A DNA stretch of 64,000 nt from Solirubrobacteraceae bacterium (GTDB taxonomy: Bacteria; Actinomycetota; Thermoleophilia; Solirubrobacterales; Solirubrobacteraceae): positions 1 to 64,000 of the forward strand of contig JADGPL010000016.1 in the NCBI GenBank assembly GCA_017882455.1, in the 5' to 3' direction. The position numbers and the translations under genes were made by a program. Every line of letters starts with the position of its first letter. Position 1 is the first letter of the stretch. Below the pieces are notes generated by a model that did not search any database, was not told the origin of the DNA, and saw only the letters and a list, made by a program, of their open reading frames with translations. Shown in pieces: positions 46,110-54,120 of the stretch.

Positions 46110-47569
46110 GCGCGACCGACATCCTCGAGCTGACGGCCTCCGCGGCGGCCGCCGAGATCGCCGCGGGCTCGCTGTCTGCCGCTGAGCTCTTCGACGTCTA
46201 TCAGGAGCGCGCAGCCGCTGACCGCGCGGCGGGCGATCACGGCCTGAACTGCTTCACCTGGGTCGCCGAGAGCGCTCCCGAGGCTGTCGTCGCGGACAAG
46301 ACCGCCGGCAACGGGGCGCGCCCGCTCGCCGGCGTGCCGCTGGCGGTCAAGGACCTGTTCTGCACCGAGGGCGTGCCCAGCCAGTCCGGCTCGCGCATCC
46401 TCGAGGGCTATCTGCCTCCCTACACCGCCAGCGCGGTCTCGCGCCTGAGCGCCGCCGGGGCCAGCCTGCTGGCCAAGACCAACCAGGACGAGTTCGCGAT
46501 GGGCTCCTCGAATGAGAACTCGGCCTACGGCCCCGTGCGCAACCCCTGGGACCGCTCACGGGTGCCAGGCGGCTCCTCCGGCGGGAGCGCCGCCGCGGTG
46601 GCGGCCGGGCTCGCCCCCTGGGCGCTGGGGACCGACACCGGTGGCTCGATCCGCCAGCCGGCCGCTCTGTGTGGAATCGTCGGGCTGAAACCCACCTATG
46701 GGGCGGTCTCGCGCTACGGGATGATCGCCTTCGCCTCCTCGCTCGATCAGGCCGGCCCGCTGACGCGCGACGTGGGCGACGCGGCGCTCCTGCTGCGCGA
46801 GATGGTCGGCCGGGACGAGCGCGATGCCACCTCTCTGCAGTTTCCCCATCCGATCGAGCTGCCCACGGCCGAGCGCCTCGACGGCGTCACCTTCGGCGTC
46901 CCCGAGGAGCTCACGGGGGAGGGGATCGAAGCGGGGGTGCTCGAGTCCTTCCACGCCGCCCTCGATCGCGCGCGGGACCTCGGCGCGCAGGTGCGCGAGG
47001 TGCACCTGGCCCACGCGCCGCATGCGCTCTCGGCCTACTACGTGATCGCTCCGGCCGAGGCCTCCTCCAACCTGGCGCGCTTCGACGGCGTGCGCTACGG
47101 CTACCGCGCCGAGGAGCCACGCGACCTGCTCGACATGTACACCCGCACGCGCCACGACGGCTTCGGGGCCGAGGTCAGGCGGCGGATCATGCTCGGCACC
47201 TATGCCTTGTCCTCGGGCTACTACGACGCCTACTACGGTCGCGCCCAGCGCGTGCGCACCAAGATCTCCGAGGACTTCCGCACGGCCTTCGCCGCGGTCG
47301 ACTTCATCCTCACCCCGACCGCTCCCACGGTGGCCTTCGGTCTCGGCGAGAAGACCGGGGACCCGCTGTCGATGTACCTCAGCGACTACTGCACCGTGCC
47401 GATGTCCCTGGCCGGCATCCCCGCGATCTCGATCCCCTGCGGGCTCAGCCGCGGCCTGCCCGTCGGGCTGCAGGTCGCGGGCTCTGCATTCAGCGAGAAC
47501 CGCCTACTCGACGTCGCCCACGCGCTCGAGGGCGCACTCGCCTTCGACGGGAGCCCCGCCCGTGTCTGA
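46106..47569 (+). CDS. gatA: Asp/Glu-tRNA amidotransferase subunit A
   Basis: The 487-residue amidase-signature enzyme liberates ammonia from glutamine. Catalytic Lys is in GVPLAVKDLFCTEG. The Ser-cisSer-Lys triad partners lie in VPGGSSGGSAAAVAAGLAPWALGTDTGGSIRQPAALCG. Ammonia is passed to GatB to convert Glu-tRNA-Gln or Asp-tRNA-Asn. It overlaps gatC by four bases and gatB by eight. Confidence 0.96.
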   Translation: MSATDILELTASAAAAEIAAGSLSAAELFDVYQERAAADRAAGDHGLNCFTWVAESAPEAVVADKTAGNGARPLAGVPLAVKDLFCTEGVPSQSGSRILEGYLPPYTASAVSRLSAAGASLLAKTNQDEFAMGSSNENSAYGPVRNPWDRSRVPGGSSGGSAAAVAAGLAPWALGTDTGGSIRQPAALCGIVGLKPTYGAVSRYGMIAFASSLDQAGPLTRDVGDAALLLREMVGRDERDATSLQFPHPIELPTAERLDGVTFGVPEELTGEGIEAGVLESFHAALDRARDLGAQVREVHLAHAPHALSAYYVIAPAEASSNLARFDGVRYGYRAEEPRDLLDMYTRTRHDGFGAEVRRRIMLGTYALSSGYYDAYYGRAQRVRTKISEDFRTAFAAVDFILTPTAPTVAFGLGEKTGDPLSMYLSDYCTVPMSLAGIPAISIPCGLSRGLPVGLQVAGSAFSENRLLDVAHALEGALAFDGSPARV

Positions 47570-49049
47570 CACTGCGAACGCATCCTCGACCGAGACCCCC
47601 GCCGGCGGCCCTCCCGGCGCCCTGGAAGCCGTCATCGGCCTGGAGATCCACGTGCAGCTCGCCACCCGCACGAAGATGTTCTGCGGCTGTGAGCTGTCCT
47701 TTGGCGAGCCGCCCAACACGCGCACCTGCCCGGTGTGTCTGGGCCTGCCGGGGAGCCTGCCCGTGGCCAACGCGCGGGCGGTGCACTTCGGGCTGATGAT
47801 CGGCCTGGCGCTCGGCTCCGAGCTCGCGCCGCGCTCGATCTTCCATCGCAAGAACTACTTCTATCCGGACCTGCCCAAGGGCTATCAGATCTCCCAGTAC
47901 GACGAGCCCCTGTGTCTCGGCGGCTCGCTCGGGGAGGTGCGCATCCATCGCGTGCACCTGGAGGAGGACGCGGCCAAGCTGATCCACGTGGGGGCCAGCG
48001 GGCGCATCCACGGCTCGGACGCCTCGATCGTGGACTTCAACCGCGGCGGCACCCCGCTGGCGGAGATCGTGACCGAGCCAGACCTGCGCACGCCCGAGCA
48101 GGCGAGCGAGTGGCTGCGGCTGTTGCGCACCACCCTGCGCCAGCTCGGCGTGAGCGACGTGAACATGGAGGAGGGCTCGCTGCGCTGTGACGCCAACATC
48201 TCGCTGCGCCCGGCCGGGGCGAGCGAGCTGGGCGTCAAGACGGAGCTCAAGAACATGAACTCCTTCCGCTTCATCGAGCGCGGGATCAGAGCCGAGATCG
48301 CCCGCCAGGAGAAGCTGATCCTGGGTGGCGGCACGGTCGTCCAGGAGACGCTCCACTTCGATCCGGGCTCCGGCGCGATCACCTCGCTGCGCTCCAAGGA
48401 GGAGGCCCACGACTACCGCTACTTTCCCGAGCCGGACCTGCTCCCGGTGAGGATCGAGCAGGCGATGATCGACGCGGCCAGCGCGGACATGACCGAGCTG
48501 CCAGCCGCTCGCGCCGAGCGCCTGCGCGTCGAGGTGGGCCTCAGCGCTGAGAGCGCCCGGCTGTTGGCCTTCCGGGGCGAGCTCGGCGACTATTTCGAGG
48601 CGGCGCTCGCGGCCACGGCCGATCCCGCGGCTCCGGCCCAGGTCCTCGCCAACTGGGTCACCGGCGAGCTCGTCTCACGCCTGGGCGAGGGGGAGGACCC
48701 GGCCAGCTCGAGGGTGCGCCCCGAGGCGATCTCGGCGCTCGTGGGCCTGGTGGCGGAGAAGCACGTGAGCGTGGGAGCGGGCCGCCAGGTGCTCGACCGG
48801 CTCGTCGCCGATGGGGGAGACCCCGAGGCGATCGTCGCCGCCGAGGGTCTCGCGGCGATGGACGGCGGTGACGAGCTCGCGGGAATCGTGGCGGCGGCGC
48901 TCGAGGCCAACGCCGATGCGGCCACCCGGGTTCGGGAGGGAAACCCCAAGGCGGTCGGGCCGATCGTCGGCTATGTGATGCGCGAGACCAAGGGTCGTGC
49001 CGACGGGACCGAGGTCTCGCGCCTGATCCACGAGCAGCTCGGGATCTGA
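47562..49049 (+). CDS. gatB: Asp/Glu-tRNA amidotransferase subunit B
   Basis: The 495-residue subunit activates the misacylated tRNA with ATP and amidates it. VIGLEIHVQLATRTKMFCGCELSFGEPPNTRTCPVCLGLPGSLPVAN contains the zinc cysteines. DFNRGGTPLAEIVTEPDLR and TELKNMNSFRFIERGI are cradle motifs. The C-terminal helical and YqeY-like tail binds tRNA. The GTG at 47562 gives a ~20-residue leader and overlaps gatA. Confidence 0.96.
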   Translation: MSDTANASSTETPAGGPPGALEAVIGLEIHVQLATRTKMFCGCELSFGEPPNTRTCPVCLGLPGSLPVANARAVHFGLMIGLALGSELAPRSIFHRKNYFYPDLPKGYQISQYDEPLCLGGSLGEVRIHRVHLEEDAAKLIHVGASGRIHGSDASIVDFNRGGTPLAEIVTEPDLRTPEQASEWLRLLRTTLRQLGVSDVNMEEGSLRCDANISLRPAGASELGVKTELKNMNSFRFIERGIRAEIARQEKLILGGGTVVQETLHFDPGSGAITSLRSKEEAHDYRYFPEPDLLPVRIEQAMIDAASADMTELPAARAERLRVEVGLSAESARLLAFRGELGDYFEAALAATADPAAPAQVLANWVTGELVSRLGEGEDPASSRVRPEAISALVGLVAEKHVSVGAGRQVLDRLVADGGDPEAIVAAEGLAAMDGGDELAGIVAAALEANADAATRVREGNPKAVGPIVGYVMRETKGRADGTEVSRLIHEQLGI

Positions 49050-49071
49050 GGCCGCGCAGCCACGCCCGGGT

Positions 49072-49371
49072 CTAGCGGCCAAGAAAGGGATTTTGCCCAT
49101 CGTGACATCGCTCGGCAACGATGTCGTCCCAGTCTTTCTCAGCTAGCGGGCAGTCGATCAGTTCCCAGAACTCTCCGAGTCGCAAGCAGAGTTGTTTTCC
49201 CATGAGCGCCCCCAACCCGTCGTTGATCTCGCGAGCGTTGTGGGAGATCCTCGTCACGAGCGTGGTAACGCCGCCCACCTGCTTTCGGAACATGTGGTGG
49301 TGCTTCTCGTCGCGCTCCATGCCCTTCGCTTCGAGGGCTGACGCGACCGTAGTCGCCCGTCGAATCGCCAT
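49072..49371 (-). CDS. Small conserved-looking protein, possibly HicA-like
   Basis: The 99-residue protein MAIRRATTVASALEAKGMERDEKHHHMFRKQVGGVTTLVTRISH continues with EFWELIDCPLAEKDWDDIVAERCHDGQNPFLGR. The order helix, basic His-containing strand pair, helix recalls small dsRBD-fold HicA toxins, but the match is loose and I do not claim the family. It follows a 57-codon frame by 4 bp and lies third in a minus-strand set after a DUF3467 gene. It converges on gatB. Confidence 0.6.
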   Translation of the reverse strand: MAIRRATTVASALEAKGMERDEKHHHMFRKQVGGVTTLVTRISHNAREINDGLGALMGKQLCLRLGEFWELIDCPLAEKDWDDIVAERCHDGQNPFLGR

Positions 49372-49375
49372 CCGG

Positions 49376-49549
49376 CTATCGACGCTGCAGGTACCTGAGC
49401 TGCTCTTCGAGTGCAGGCGAGAGGCTCTCTTGCGCTTCGAGTACCTCTCGGTGCTCCTTTTGCGCCCGCGCGAGATCCTGCACGGCGTCGATTGGCGCGC
49501 TTCCGGTGCCGAAGATCCCGGTGACCGGATCAGAGACGGTAAAGAGCAG
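49376..49549 (-). CDS. Small ORF apparently starting at CTG
   Basis: This 57-codon frame reads LLFTVSDPVTGIFGTGSAP, then DAVQDLARAQKEHREVLEAQ and ends EEQLRYLQRR. It has coherent amino-acid composition and strong heptad or helix character. It has no ATG, GTG or TTG near its beginning: the upstream frame hits TAA. A CTG at 49549 has GGAGG five nt upstream, so it may be a rare CTG start coupled to the preceding gene, with 20 bp overlap. It ends 4 bp before the next gene. Alternatively the original start was mutated and the gene is dead. Confidence 0.45.
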   Translation of the reverse strand: MLFTVSDPVTGIFGTGSAPIDAVQDLARAQKEHREVLEAQESLSPALEEQLRYLQRR

Positions 49550-49793
49550 GCCGCCCTCCGAGATTTTGGTTTAGGGCCTGCAGCAGGTCAAAGACGAGTG
49601 TTGGTGGGATGCGCACTCGTGAGACAACCTGAGCAGCCAACGCCCCCGGCCCTGCCGCGTAGGGCTGGTTGATGCAGAAGTCGATGGCGAAGTCGTAAGG
49701 CGTGTTCCACACGCTCACAACGTTCGCGTAGTGCCCGGCAATCTTGTCCGGCGGGACGTTGAGCTGGACTTGTGGCTGGGGCTGGTCGGCCAT
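49530..49793 (-). CDS. DUF3467-type protein
   Basis: The 87-residue protein MADQPQPQVQLNVPPDKIAGHYANVVSVWNTPYDFAIDFCINQP, then VVSRVRIPPTLVFDLLQALNQNL, matches the DUF3467 pattern (short protein of unknown function). The last residues (GGRPALYRL) deviate from the family, and the true end may have shifted frame near the junction with the next ORF. It is the first gene of the minus-strand trio. Confidence 0.65.
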   Translation of the reverse strand: MADQPQPQVQLNVPPDKIAGHYANVVSVWNTPYDFAIDFCINQPYAAGPGALAAQVVSRVRIPPTLVFDLLQALNQNLGGRPALYRL

Positions 49794-50025
49794 AAATGCT
49801 CCGCAAGAGCGGCCAAAGGGCCGGTCAACTGGGGGAACGACACGCTATCCCCCACTACCCCACTGTACAACCCCGTTCGGCAGATTGTTACGAGCGGTTC
49901 CGTCCGATCGCTCGGCGCCGACATAGACCGGCGGTCCACGGCGGGCTGACACTCACCAGCCGTACACGCTCGGCGGCCACATTTTGGACTTCCGTCCAAT
50001 GGAACCCACGGCCAGGGGCGCCAAT

Positions 50026-50253
50026 ATGCTGACCATGAACCGTTCGGCAACCAACTCAAGCGTCTCATCTCCTCGGCGGTTCATCCTGTTGCCCGAGGAG
50101 CCGGCGGGCGGGGCCTCGCACGGGCGCCGCATCCGTCGCTACAAGCTAACCAGCGTCGGGCCGGGCGCGGGTCGCCAGCGTGCCGGCCTGAACGGCATCG
50201 ATGCATCGACGGCAAGGATCGCCGAAGAGCTCGACCGGCTGGGGCGCATGTAG
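50026..50253 (+). CDS. Small basic hypothetical protein
   Basis: The 75-residue frame (MLTMNRSATNSSVSSPRRFILLPEEPAGGASHGRRIRRYKL ... IAEELDRLGRM) has a G/C-rich third position consistent with coding. No domain is recognised. AGGGG lies about 8 nt before the ATG at 50026; the ATG at 50035 is an alternative. It is bounded by the divergent DUF3467 gene and a strong hairpin downstream. Confidence 0.45.
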   Translation: MLTMNRSATNSSVSSPRRFILLPEEPAGGASHGRRIRRYKLTSVGPGAGRQRAGLNGIDASTARIAEELDRLGRM

Positions 50254-50280
50254 GACTCTGTCTCCCTCTAACACGACTGT

Positions 50281-50348
50281 GCCGGCTTCCCTCGGCCGGC
50301 GCTCCCGGTAAAGCGGCCGGGCAGGGGTTGTACTTCCTGCTCGGCCGC
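50281..50348 (+). terminator. Two stem-loops before small membrane protein genes
   Basis: GCCGGC (50281-50286) pairs with 50295-50300 around 8 nt. A stronger stem pairs 50313-50325 with 50336-50348, 13 bp including one wobble, 10-nt loop. They lie between the small basic protein gene and the next -10 hexamer at 50357 and probably insulate the two. Confidence 0.55.
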
Positions 50349-50356
50349 GTTGCCGT

Positions 50357-50362
50357 TAAGCT
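50357..50362 (+). promoter_or_regulatory. TAAGCT -10-like hexamer
   Basis: Six nt upstream of the ATG at 50369; it begins 9 nt after the large stem-loop. Confidence 0.45.
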
Positions 50363-50368
50363 GGTCTC

Positions 50369-50551
50369 ATGAACGCGAACGAGTCACCCAAGAGGTCCTT
50401 CGGCCGCACGGTCGTTGCCGCGCTCGTCTTCCTGGTGGCCGCCTGGCTGCTGCTGGGCCTGGTCGTGCACGTCATCTCCTTCATCTTCAGCACGCTGATC
50501 TTCCTGGTGCTCGTGGTGGCCGTGATCTGGGCGCTGAAAGTCCTCCTGTAG
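50369..50551 (+). CDS. Small two-helix membrane protein
   Basis: The 60-residue protein MNANESPKRSFGRTVVAALVF is almost wholly hydrophobic after residue 14, forming two transmembrane helices (VVAALVFLVAAWLLLGLVV and FIFSTLIFLVLVVAVIWAL). No family is recognised. It is probably co-transcribed with the zinc-ribbon membrane protein 15 bp downstream. Confidence 0.65.
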   Translation: MNANESPKRSFGRTVVAALVFLVAAWLLLGLVVHVISFIFSTLIFLVLVVAVIWALKVLL

Positions 50552-50566
50552 GGCCAGGCGGCACCC

Positions 50567-50869
50567 ATGGCATACATCGTCATCGCGGTCAGCTTCGGCG
50601 TCGCGGGCGGCATCGTGGGCAAGATCAAGGGCAGCTCCTTCTGGCTGTGGTTCCTGATCTCGGGGCTCGTGCCGTTCTTCGGCCTGCTCGCCGCCATCGC
50701 CTACCGCTTCGAGCGCGACGAGCTGCGCCGCGCCTGCCCCAACTGCGGGCGCGTCACCAAGATCTATGACGCACTGTGCACGCGCTGCGGAGCCGAGCTG
50801 GACTTTCCCGAGGCGGCGATTCAGCCGGAGTCCTGGCAGCGCGTGCCCACCGCCCCTGCACAGCGCTGA
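50567..50869 (+). CDS. Membrane protein with C-terminal zinc ribbon
   Basis: The 100-residue protein starts MAYIVIAVSFGVAGGIVGKIKGSSFWLWFLISGLVPFFGLLAAIAYRF (two helices). It then has a cytoplasmic zinc ribbon CPNCGRVTKIYDALCTRCG. The function is unknown; the layout recalls small integral membrane zinc-ribbon proteins. It lies 15 bp after another small membrane protein gene. Confidence 0.72.
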   Translation: MAYIVIAVSFGVAGGIVGKIKGSSFWLWFLISGLVPFFGLLAAIAYRFERDELRRACPNCGRVTKIYDALCTRCGAELDFPEAAIQPESWQRVPTAPAQR

Positions 50870-50951
50870 GCCTGGGTCGGAGCCGCCCGCCACGCGCCCG
50901 CATTCGGCTTCCCTAAGCCCTATTTCGGCTTACCTAATCCGCCGCTTGCCC

Positions 50952-50957
50952 TACGCT
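50952..50957 (+). promoter_or_regulatory. TACGCT -10-like hexamer before VIT-family gene
   Basis: Eight nt upstream of the ATG at 50966, without a ribosome site. Confidence 0.45.
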
Positions 50958-50965
50958 TGGCGGCG

Positions 50966-51544
50966 ATGAGCACGCAGACAAAGGCCTCGCCGAAGCCGGC
51001 CGAGCCGATCCAGCCGGCAGACCCCACGCAGCCGCACGAGTCGCTATTGGCCCGCTGGATCCACCGGGCGGGCTTCGCCAACGAGCGCGACTTCGTGCTG
51101 CGTGTGGTGCAGCCGGCGCTCGTGGGCATGATCGACGGGACGGTCTCCTCGCTGGCCCCGATCTTTGCGGCGGCCGTGGCCTCGAGCTCGCACACTGCGC
51201 TGCTCGTGGGGCTCTCCACGGCCCTGGGGGCCGGGGTCAGCATGGGCTGGTCGGAGGCGCTGTCGGACACGGGCGAGCAGACGGGGCGCGGCTCGGCGGT
51301 GGTGCGCGGGGCGATCACCGGCGGGATGACCACGCTCGGCGGCCTCTTCCACACGCTCCCGTTCATCATCTCCGACGTCCACAAGGCGCTGATCGTGGCC
51401 GGCTGCGTGGTGGCGTTCGAGCTGCTGGCGATCGCGTGGGTCAGGAAACGCTTCCTCGAGGTATCGCTGCGCTCGTCGCTGCTGGTGGTGACGGTGGCCG
51501 GGATCATCGTGCTCGGGATCGGCGTCGGGATCGGCTCCTCCTGA
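50966..51544 (+). CDS. VIT1/CCC1-family membrane transporter-like protein
   Basis: The 192-residue protein has a Pro-rich head, then RDFVLRVVQPALVGMIDGTVSSLAPIFAAAVAS and GAGVSMGWSEALSDTGEQTGRGS, the pattern of the VIT1/CCC1 iron-manganese transporter family. About five membrane helices follow to the C-terminus. The cytoplasmic metal-binding insertion of VIT1 is absent. The transported ion is uncertain. ATG 50966 is chosen over TTG 50957. Confidence 0.8.
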   Translation: MSTQTKASPKPAEPIQPADPTQPHESLLARWIHRAGFANERDFVLRVVQPALVGMIDGTVSSLAPIFAAAVASSSHTALLVGLSTALGAGVSMGWSEALSDTGEQTGRGSAVVRGAITGGMTTLGGLFHTLPFIISDVHKALIVAGCVVAFELLAIAWVRKRFLEVSLRSSLLVVTVAGIIVLGIGVGIGSS

Positions 51545-51621
51545 GGATCCGCCCAAGCTCCCCCGATCGCGCGACCGCCGCCGCCGCCGCGTACTGAGGT
51601 CCGCGACGGGGCCACTCACGC

Positions 51622-51781
51622 GCGCGCGAGTCATGCCGCAGAGGCCAGCCCCCGACGGGGCCGCTCGCGCGCGCGTGCACGCGCGCGAGTCATGCCGCCG
51701 AGGCTAGCCCCCGCGCCGAGGCTAGCCCCCGCGCCGAGGCTAACCCGCGCCAGGGCCACTCACACGCGCGCGAGTCATGCC
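51622..51781. repeat. GCGCGCGAGTCATGCC repeat, three copies
   Basis: Identical 16-mers lie at 51622-51637, 51681-51696 and 51766-51781 in the 305-bp gap before ilvB. The third copy contains the ATG of a 17-codon leader ORF. Confidence 0.85.
51697..51750. repeat. 18-bp tandem repeat, three copies
   Basis: GCCGAGGCTAGCCCCCGC occurs at 51697-51714 and 51715-51732, and as a two-mismatch copy at 51733-51750. It lies between copies two and three of the 16-mer repeat. Apart from these repeats the 51545-51776 gap shows no gene. Confidence 0.85.
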
Positions 51782-51830
51782 AGAAAGCCAGCCAAACCCG
51801 CTGGTACACTGGCTTTTTCCACCAAGATGA
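51777..51830 (+). CDS. Possible ilvB leader peptide
   Basis: A 17-codon frame, MPESQPNPLVHWLFPPR, ends 19 bp before ilvB and runs through the stem-loop described next. It contains Leu-Val and Leu codons where ribosome stalling would affect that stem. Three branched-chain codons in 17 is modest enrichment, so this is a candidate only. Confidence 0.35.
   Translation: MPESQPNPLVHWLFPPR
51784..51818 (+). promoter_or_regulatory. Attenuator-like alternative stem-loops upstream of ilvB
   Basis: AAAGCCAG (51784-51791) pairs with CTGGCTTT (51809-51816), which runs into a T run (51814-51818): terminator form. The overlapping CCAGC (51788-51792) can pair instead with GCTGG (51800-51804). The two are mutually exclusive. 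An alternative reading is that TACACT (51805-51810) is the ilvB -10. Confidence 0.45.
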
Positions 51831-51849
51831 AGGAAAGGAGGTCGGTGAG

Positions 51850-53526
51850 ATGCGAGCTGTGGATGCTTTGATGGAATGTCTTAAGGCGGAGGGCGTGGAT
51901 GTCGTCTTCGGCTTGCCGGGTGGCGCCAACCTCCCGACTTACGATGCCTTCGTCAACGGCGGCATCCGCCACATCCTGGTGCGCCACGAGGCCGGCGGCG
52001 GGCATGCGGCCGAGGGCTATGCCAAGGCCACGGGCAAGGTGGGCGTGGCCTTCGCCACGAGCGGTCCGGGCGCGACCAACCTGATCACGCCGATCTGCGA
52101 CGCGATGATGGACTCGGTGCCTGTGGTGTTCATCACGGGCCAGGTGCGCACGGAGCTGCTGGGCACGGACGGCTTCCAGGAGGCGGACACGATCGGCATC
52201 ACGATGCCGGTGGTCAAGCACTCGTTCATGATCATCAATCCGCAGGAGATCCCGCGGGCGATCCACGAGGCCTTCCACATCGCGAGCACGGGGCGCCCGG
52301 GGCCGGTGCTTGTGGACATCCCCCAGGACCTCTCCCGTGCGGAGATCGACTACGAGCCGGTGTCGGACATCCGCCTGCCCGGATACCAGCCGAAAGTGGA
52401 GGGCAACCAGAAGCAGATCCGCCAGGCGGCCAAGGCGCTGGCCTCGGCGCAGCGCCCGGTGATCTACGCGGGCGGGGGCGTGGTGAACGCGGAGGCGTCG
52501 GCCGAGCTGAGGGAGTTCGCGACCTCGGACCGCTTCCCGGTCACGTGCACGCTGATGGGCCTGGGGGCGTTCCCGGCGCCGCACCCCCAGTGGCTGGGAA
52601 TGCTCGGCATGCACGGCACGCGGGCGGCCAACTACGCGATGGACGAGGCCGACCTGATCTGCGCGGTGGGGGCGCGCTTCGACGATCGCATCACGGGCAA
52701 GCTCTCGGAGTTCGCCCCGCGGGCGAAGTTCATCCACATCGACGTGGACCCGGCTGAGATCTCCAAGAACGTCCCGGCGCACATCCCGATCGTGGGGGAC
52801 GCCAAGCACGTGCTGGGGAAGCTGCTCGTGGAGTACCGCGCGATCGGCGCGGATCCGGGTCGGCTGGAGCCGTGGTGGAGCAGGATCGAGGGCTGGAAAG
52901 CCAAGTACCCGCTCGGCTACGAGGACAGCACTGACACGGAGATCAAGCCGCAGTTCATGGTCCAGGCGCTGTGGCAGGCCACGAACGGCGAGGCGATCGT
53001 CACGAGCGACGTGGGCCAGCACCAGATGTGGGCGGCGCAGTACTACGACTTCCCGCAACCGCGGCGCTGGATCAACTCGGGCGGCCTCGGCACGATGGGC
53101 TTCGGGTTGCCGGCGGCGATGGGCGCGGCGGTGGGCGCCCCGGATCGCCTCGTGTGCTGCATCGCGGGGGACGGGTCGGTGCAGATGAACGCGCAGGAGC
53201 TGGCGACGTGCGCGCAGAACGACATCCCGATCAAGGTGTTCATCATGAACAACGGCTACCTGGGCATGGTCCGCCAGTGGCAGGAGCTCTTCTGGGACGG
53301 CAAATACAGCCACGTGGACATGGGCGAGTTCCCGGACTTCGTCAAGCTGGCGGAGGCGTACGGCGTGACGGGGATGCGTTTCACGGACAAGAGCACGCTG
53401 GTGGAGGACATGAAGCGGGCGATCGCGATCGACGGTCCGGTCGTGGTGGACGTCCGCGTGACGCGCGAGGAGAACACCTATCCGATGATCCCCGCCGGCT
53501 CGGCCGCTCGCGAGATGGTCGGGTGA
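51850..53526 (+). CDS. ilvB: Acetolactate synthase large subunit
   Basis: The 558-residue ThDP enzyme condenses two pyruvates, or pyruvate and 2-oxobutyrate, in valine, leucine and isoleucine synthesis. FGLPGGANLPTYDAF and RHEAGGGHAAEGYAKATGKVG contain the ThDP glutamate. ATSGPGATNLITPICDAMMDSVP is family-typical. The ThDP-Mg motif is GDGSVQMNAQELATCAQNDIPIKVFIMNNGYLGMVRQWQ. An AGGAAAGGAGG ribosome site precedes the ATG. The ilvN start overlaps its stop. Confidence 0.95.
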   Translation: MRAVDALMECLKAEGVDVVFGLPGGANLPTYDAFVNGGIRHILVRHEAGGGHAAEGYAKATGKVGVAFATSGPGATNLITPICDAMMDSVPVVFITGQVRTELLGTDGFQEADTIGITMPVVKHSFMIINPQEIPRAIHEAFHIASTGRPGPVLVDIPQDLSRAEIDYEPVSDIRLPGYQPKVEGNQKQIRQAAKALASAQRPVIYAGGGVVNAEASAELREFATSDRFPVTCTLMGLGAFPAPHPQWLGMLGMHGTRAANYAMDEADLICAVGARFDDRITGKLSEFAPRAKFIHIDVDPAEISKNVPAHIPIVGDAKHVLGKLLVEYRAIGADPGRLEPWWSRIEGWKAKYPLGYEDSTDTEIKPQFMVQALWQATNGEAIVTSDVGQHQMWAAQYYDFPQPRRWINSGGLGTMGFGLPAAMGAAVGAPDRLVCCIAGDGSVQMNAQELATCAQNDIPIKVFIMNNGYLGMVRQWQELFWDGKYSHVDMGEFPDFVKLAEAYGVTGMRFTDKSTLVEDMKRAIAIDGPVVVDVRVTREENTYPMIPAGSAAREMVG

Positions 53527-54092
53527 GCGCGCTCATGGGTGAACCGGGAACCAAGGCGCCGCTCAGCCTCGAGGAGCTGCAGGCGTCCACGGACATGCGC
53601 ACGGGGCGCAAGCACGTGCTCTCGATCCTCGTGGAAAACAAGTCGGGCGTGCTCACGCGCATCGCGGGCCTGTTCGCGAGGCGCGGCTTCAACATCTCGA
53701 CGCTCACCGTCGGACCGACCGAGGACGTGCAGATCTCGCGGGTGACGCTGACGGTGGACGGGGCGCTTCACCCGATCGACCAGGTCACGAAGCAGCTGCA
53801 CAAGCTCGTCAACGTCCTGAAGATCCGCGATCTGGAGCCGGCGGACACGGTCGCGCGGGAGCTGGCGCTGTTCAAGGTCACGGCGGACGGCGTCCAGCGC
53901 GGCGAGCTGATGCAGATCGCGGAGATCTTCCGCGGCAAGGTCGTGGATGTGACCAAGCGGGCGATCATCATCGAGGTGACGGGCACGACGGACAAGATCG
54001 AGGCGTTCGAGACGATGGTGCGCCCGTTCGGCCTGATCGAGATGATGCGCACGGGCGAGATCGCGATCTCGCGGGGCCGCAGCGAGACCTAG
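53523..54092 (+). CDS. ilvN: Acetolactate synthase small regulatory subunit
   Basis: The 189-residue protein has the ACT domain HVLSILVENKSGVLTRIAGLFARRGFNISTLTVGPTED and the second ACT-like half (ELALFKVTADGVQRGELMQIAEIFRGKVVDVTKRAIIIEVTG). It gives valine feedback inhibition to IlvB. A ~30-residue N-terminal extension precedes the usual start. The GTG overlaps the ilvB stop. The usual partner ilvC does not follow; menF does. Confidence 0.95.
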   Translation: MSALMGEPGTKAPLSLEELQASTDMRTGRKHVLSILVENKSGVLTRIAGLFARRGFNISTLTVGPTEDVQISRVTLTVDGALHPIDQVTKQLHKLVNVLKIRDLEPADTVARELALFKVTADGVQRGELMQIAEIFRGKVVDVTKRAIIIEVTGTTDKIEAFETMVRPFGLIEMMRTGEIAISRGRSET

Positions 54093-54120
54093 TGTCCCGA
54101 GTCCCGAGCTCATAGGCGGG

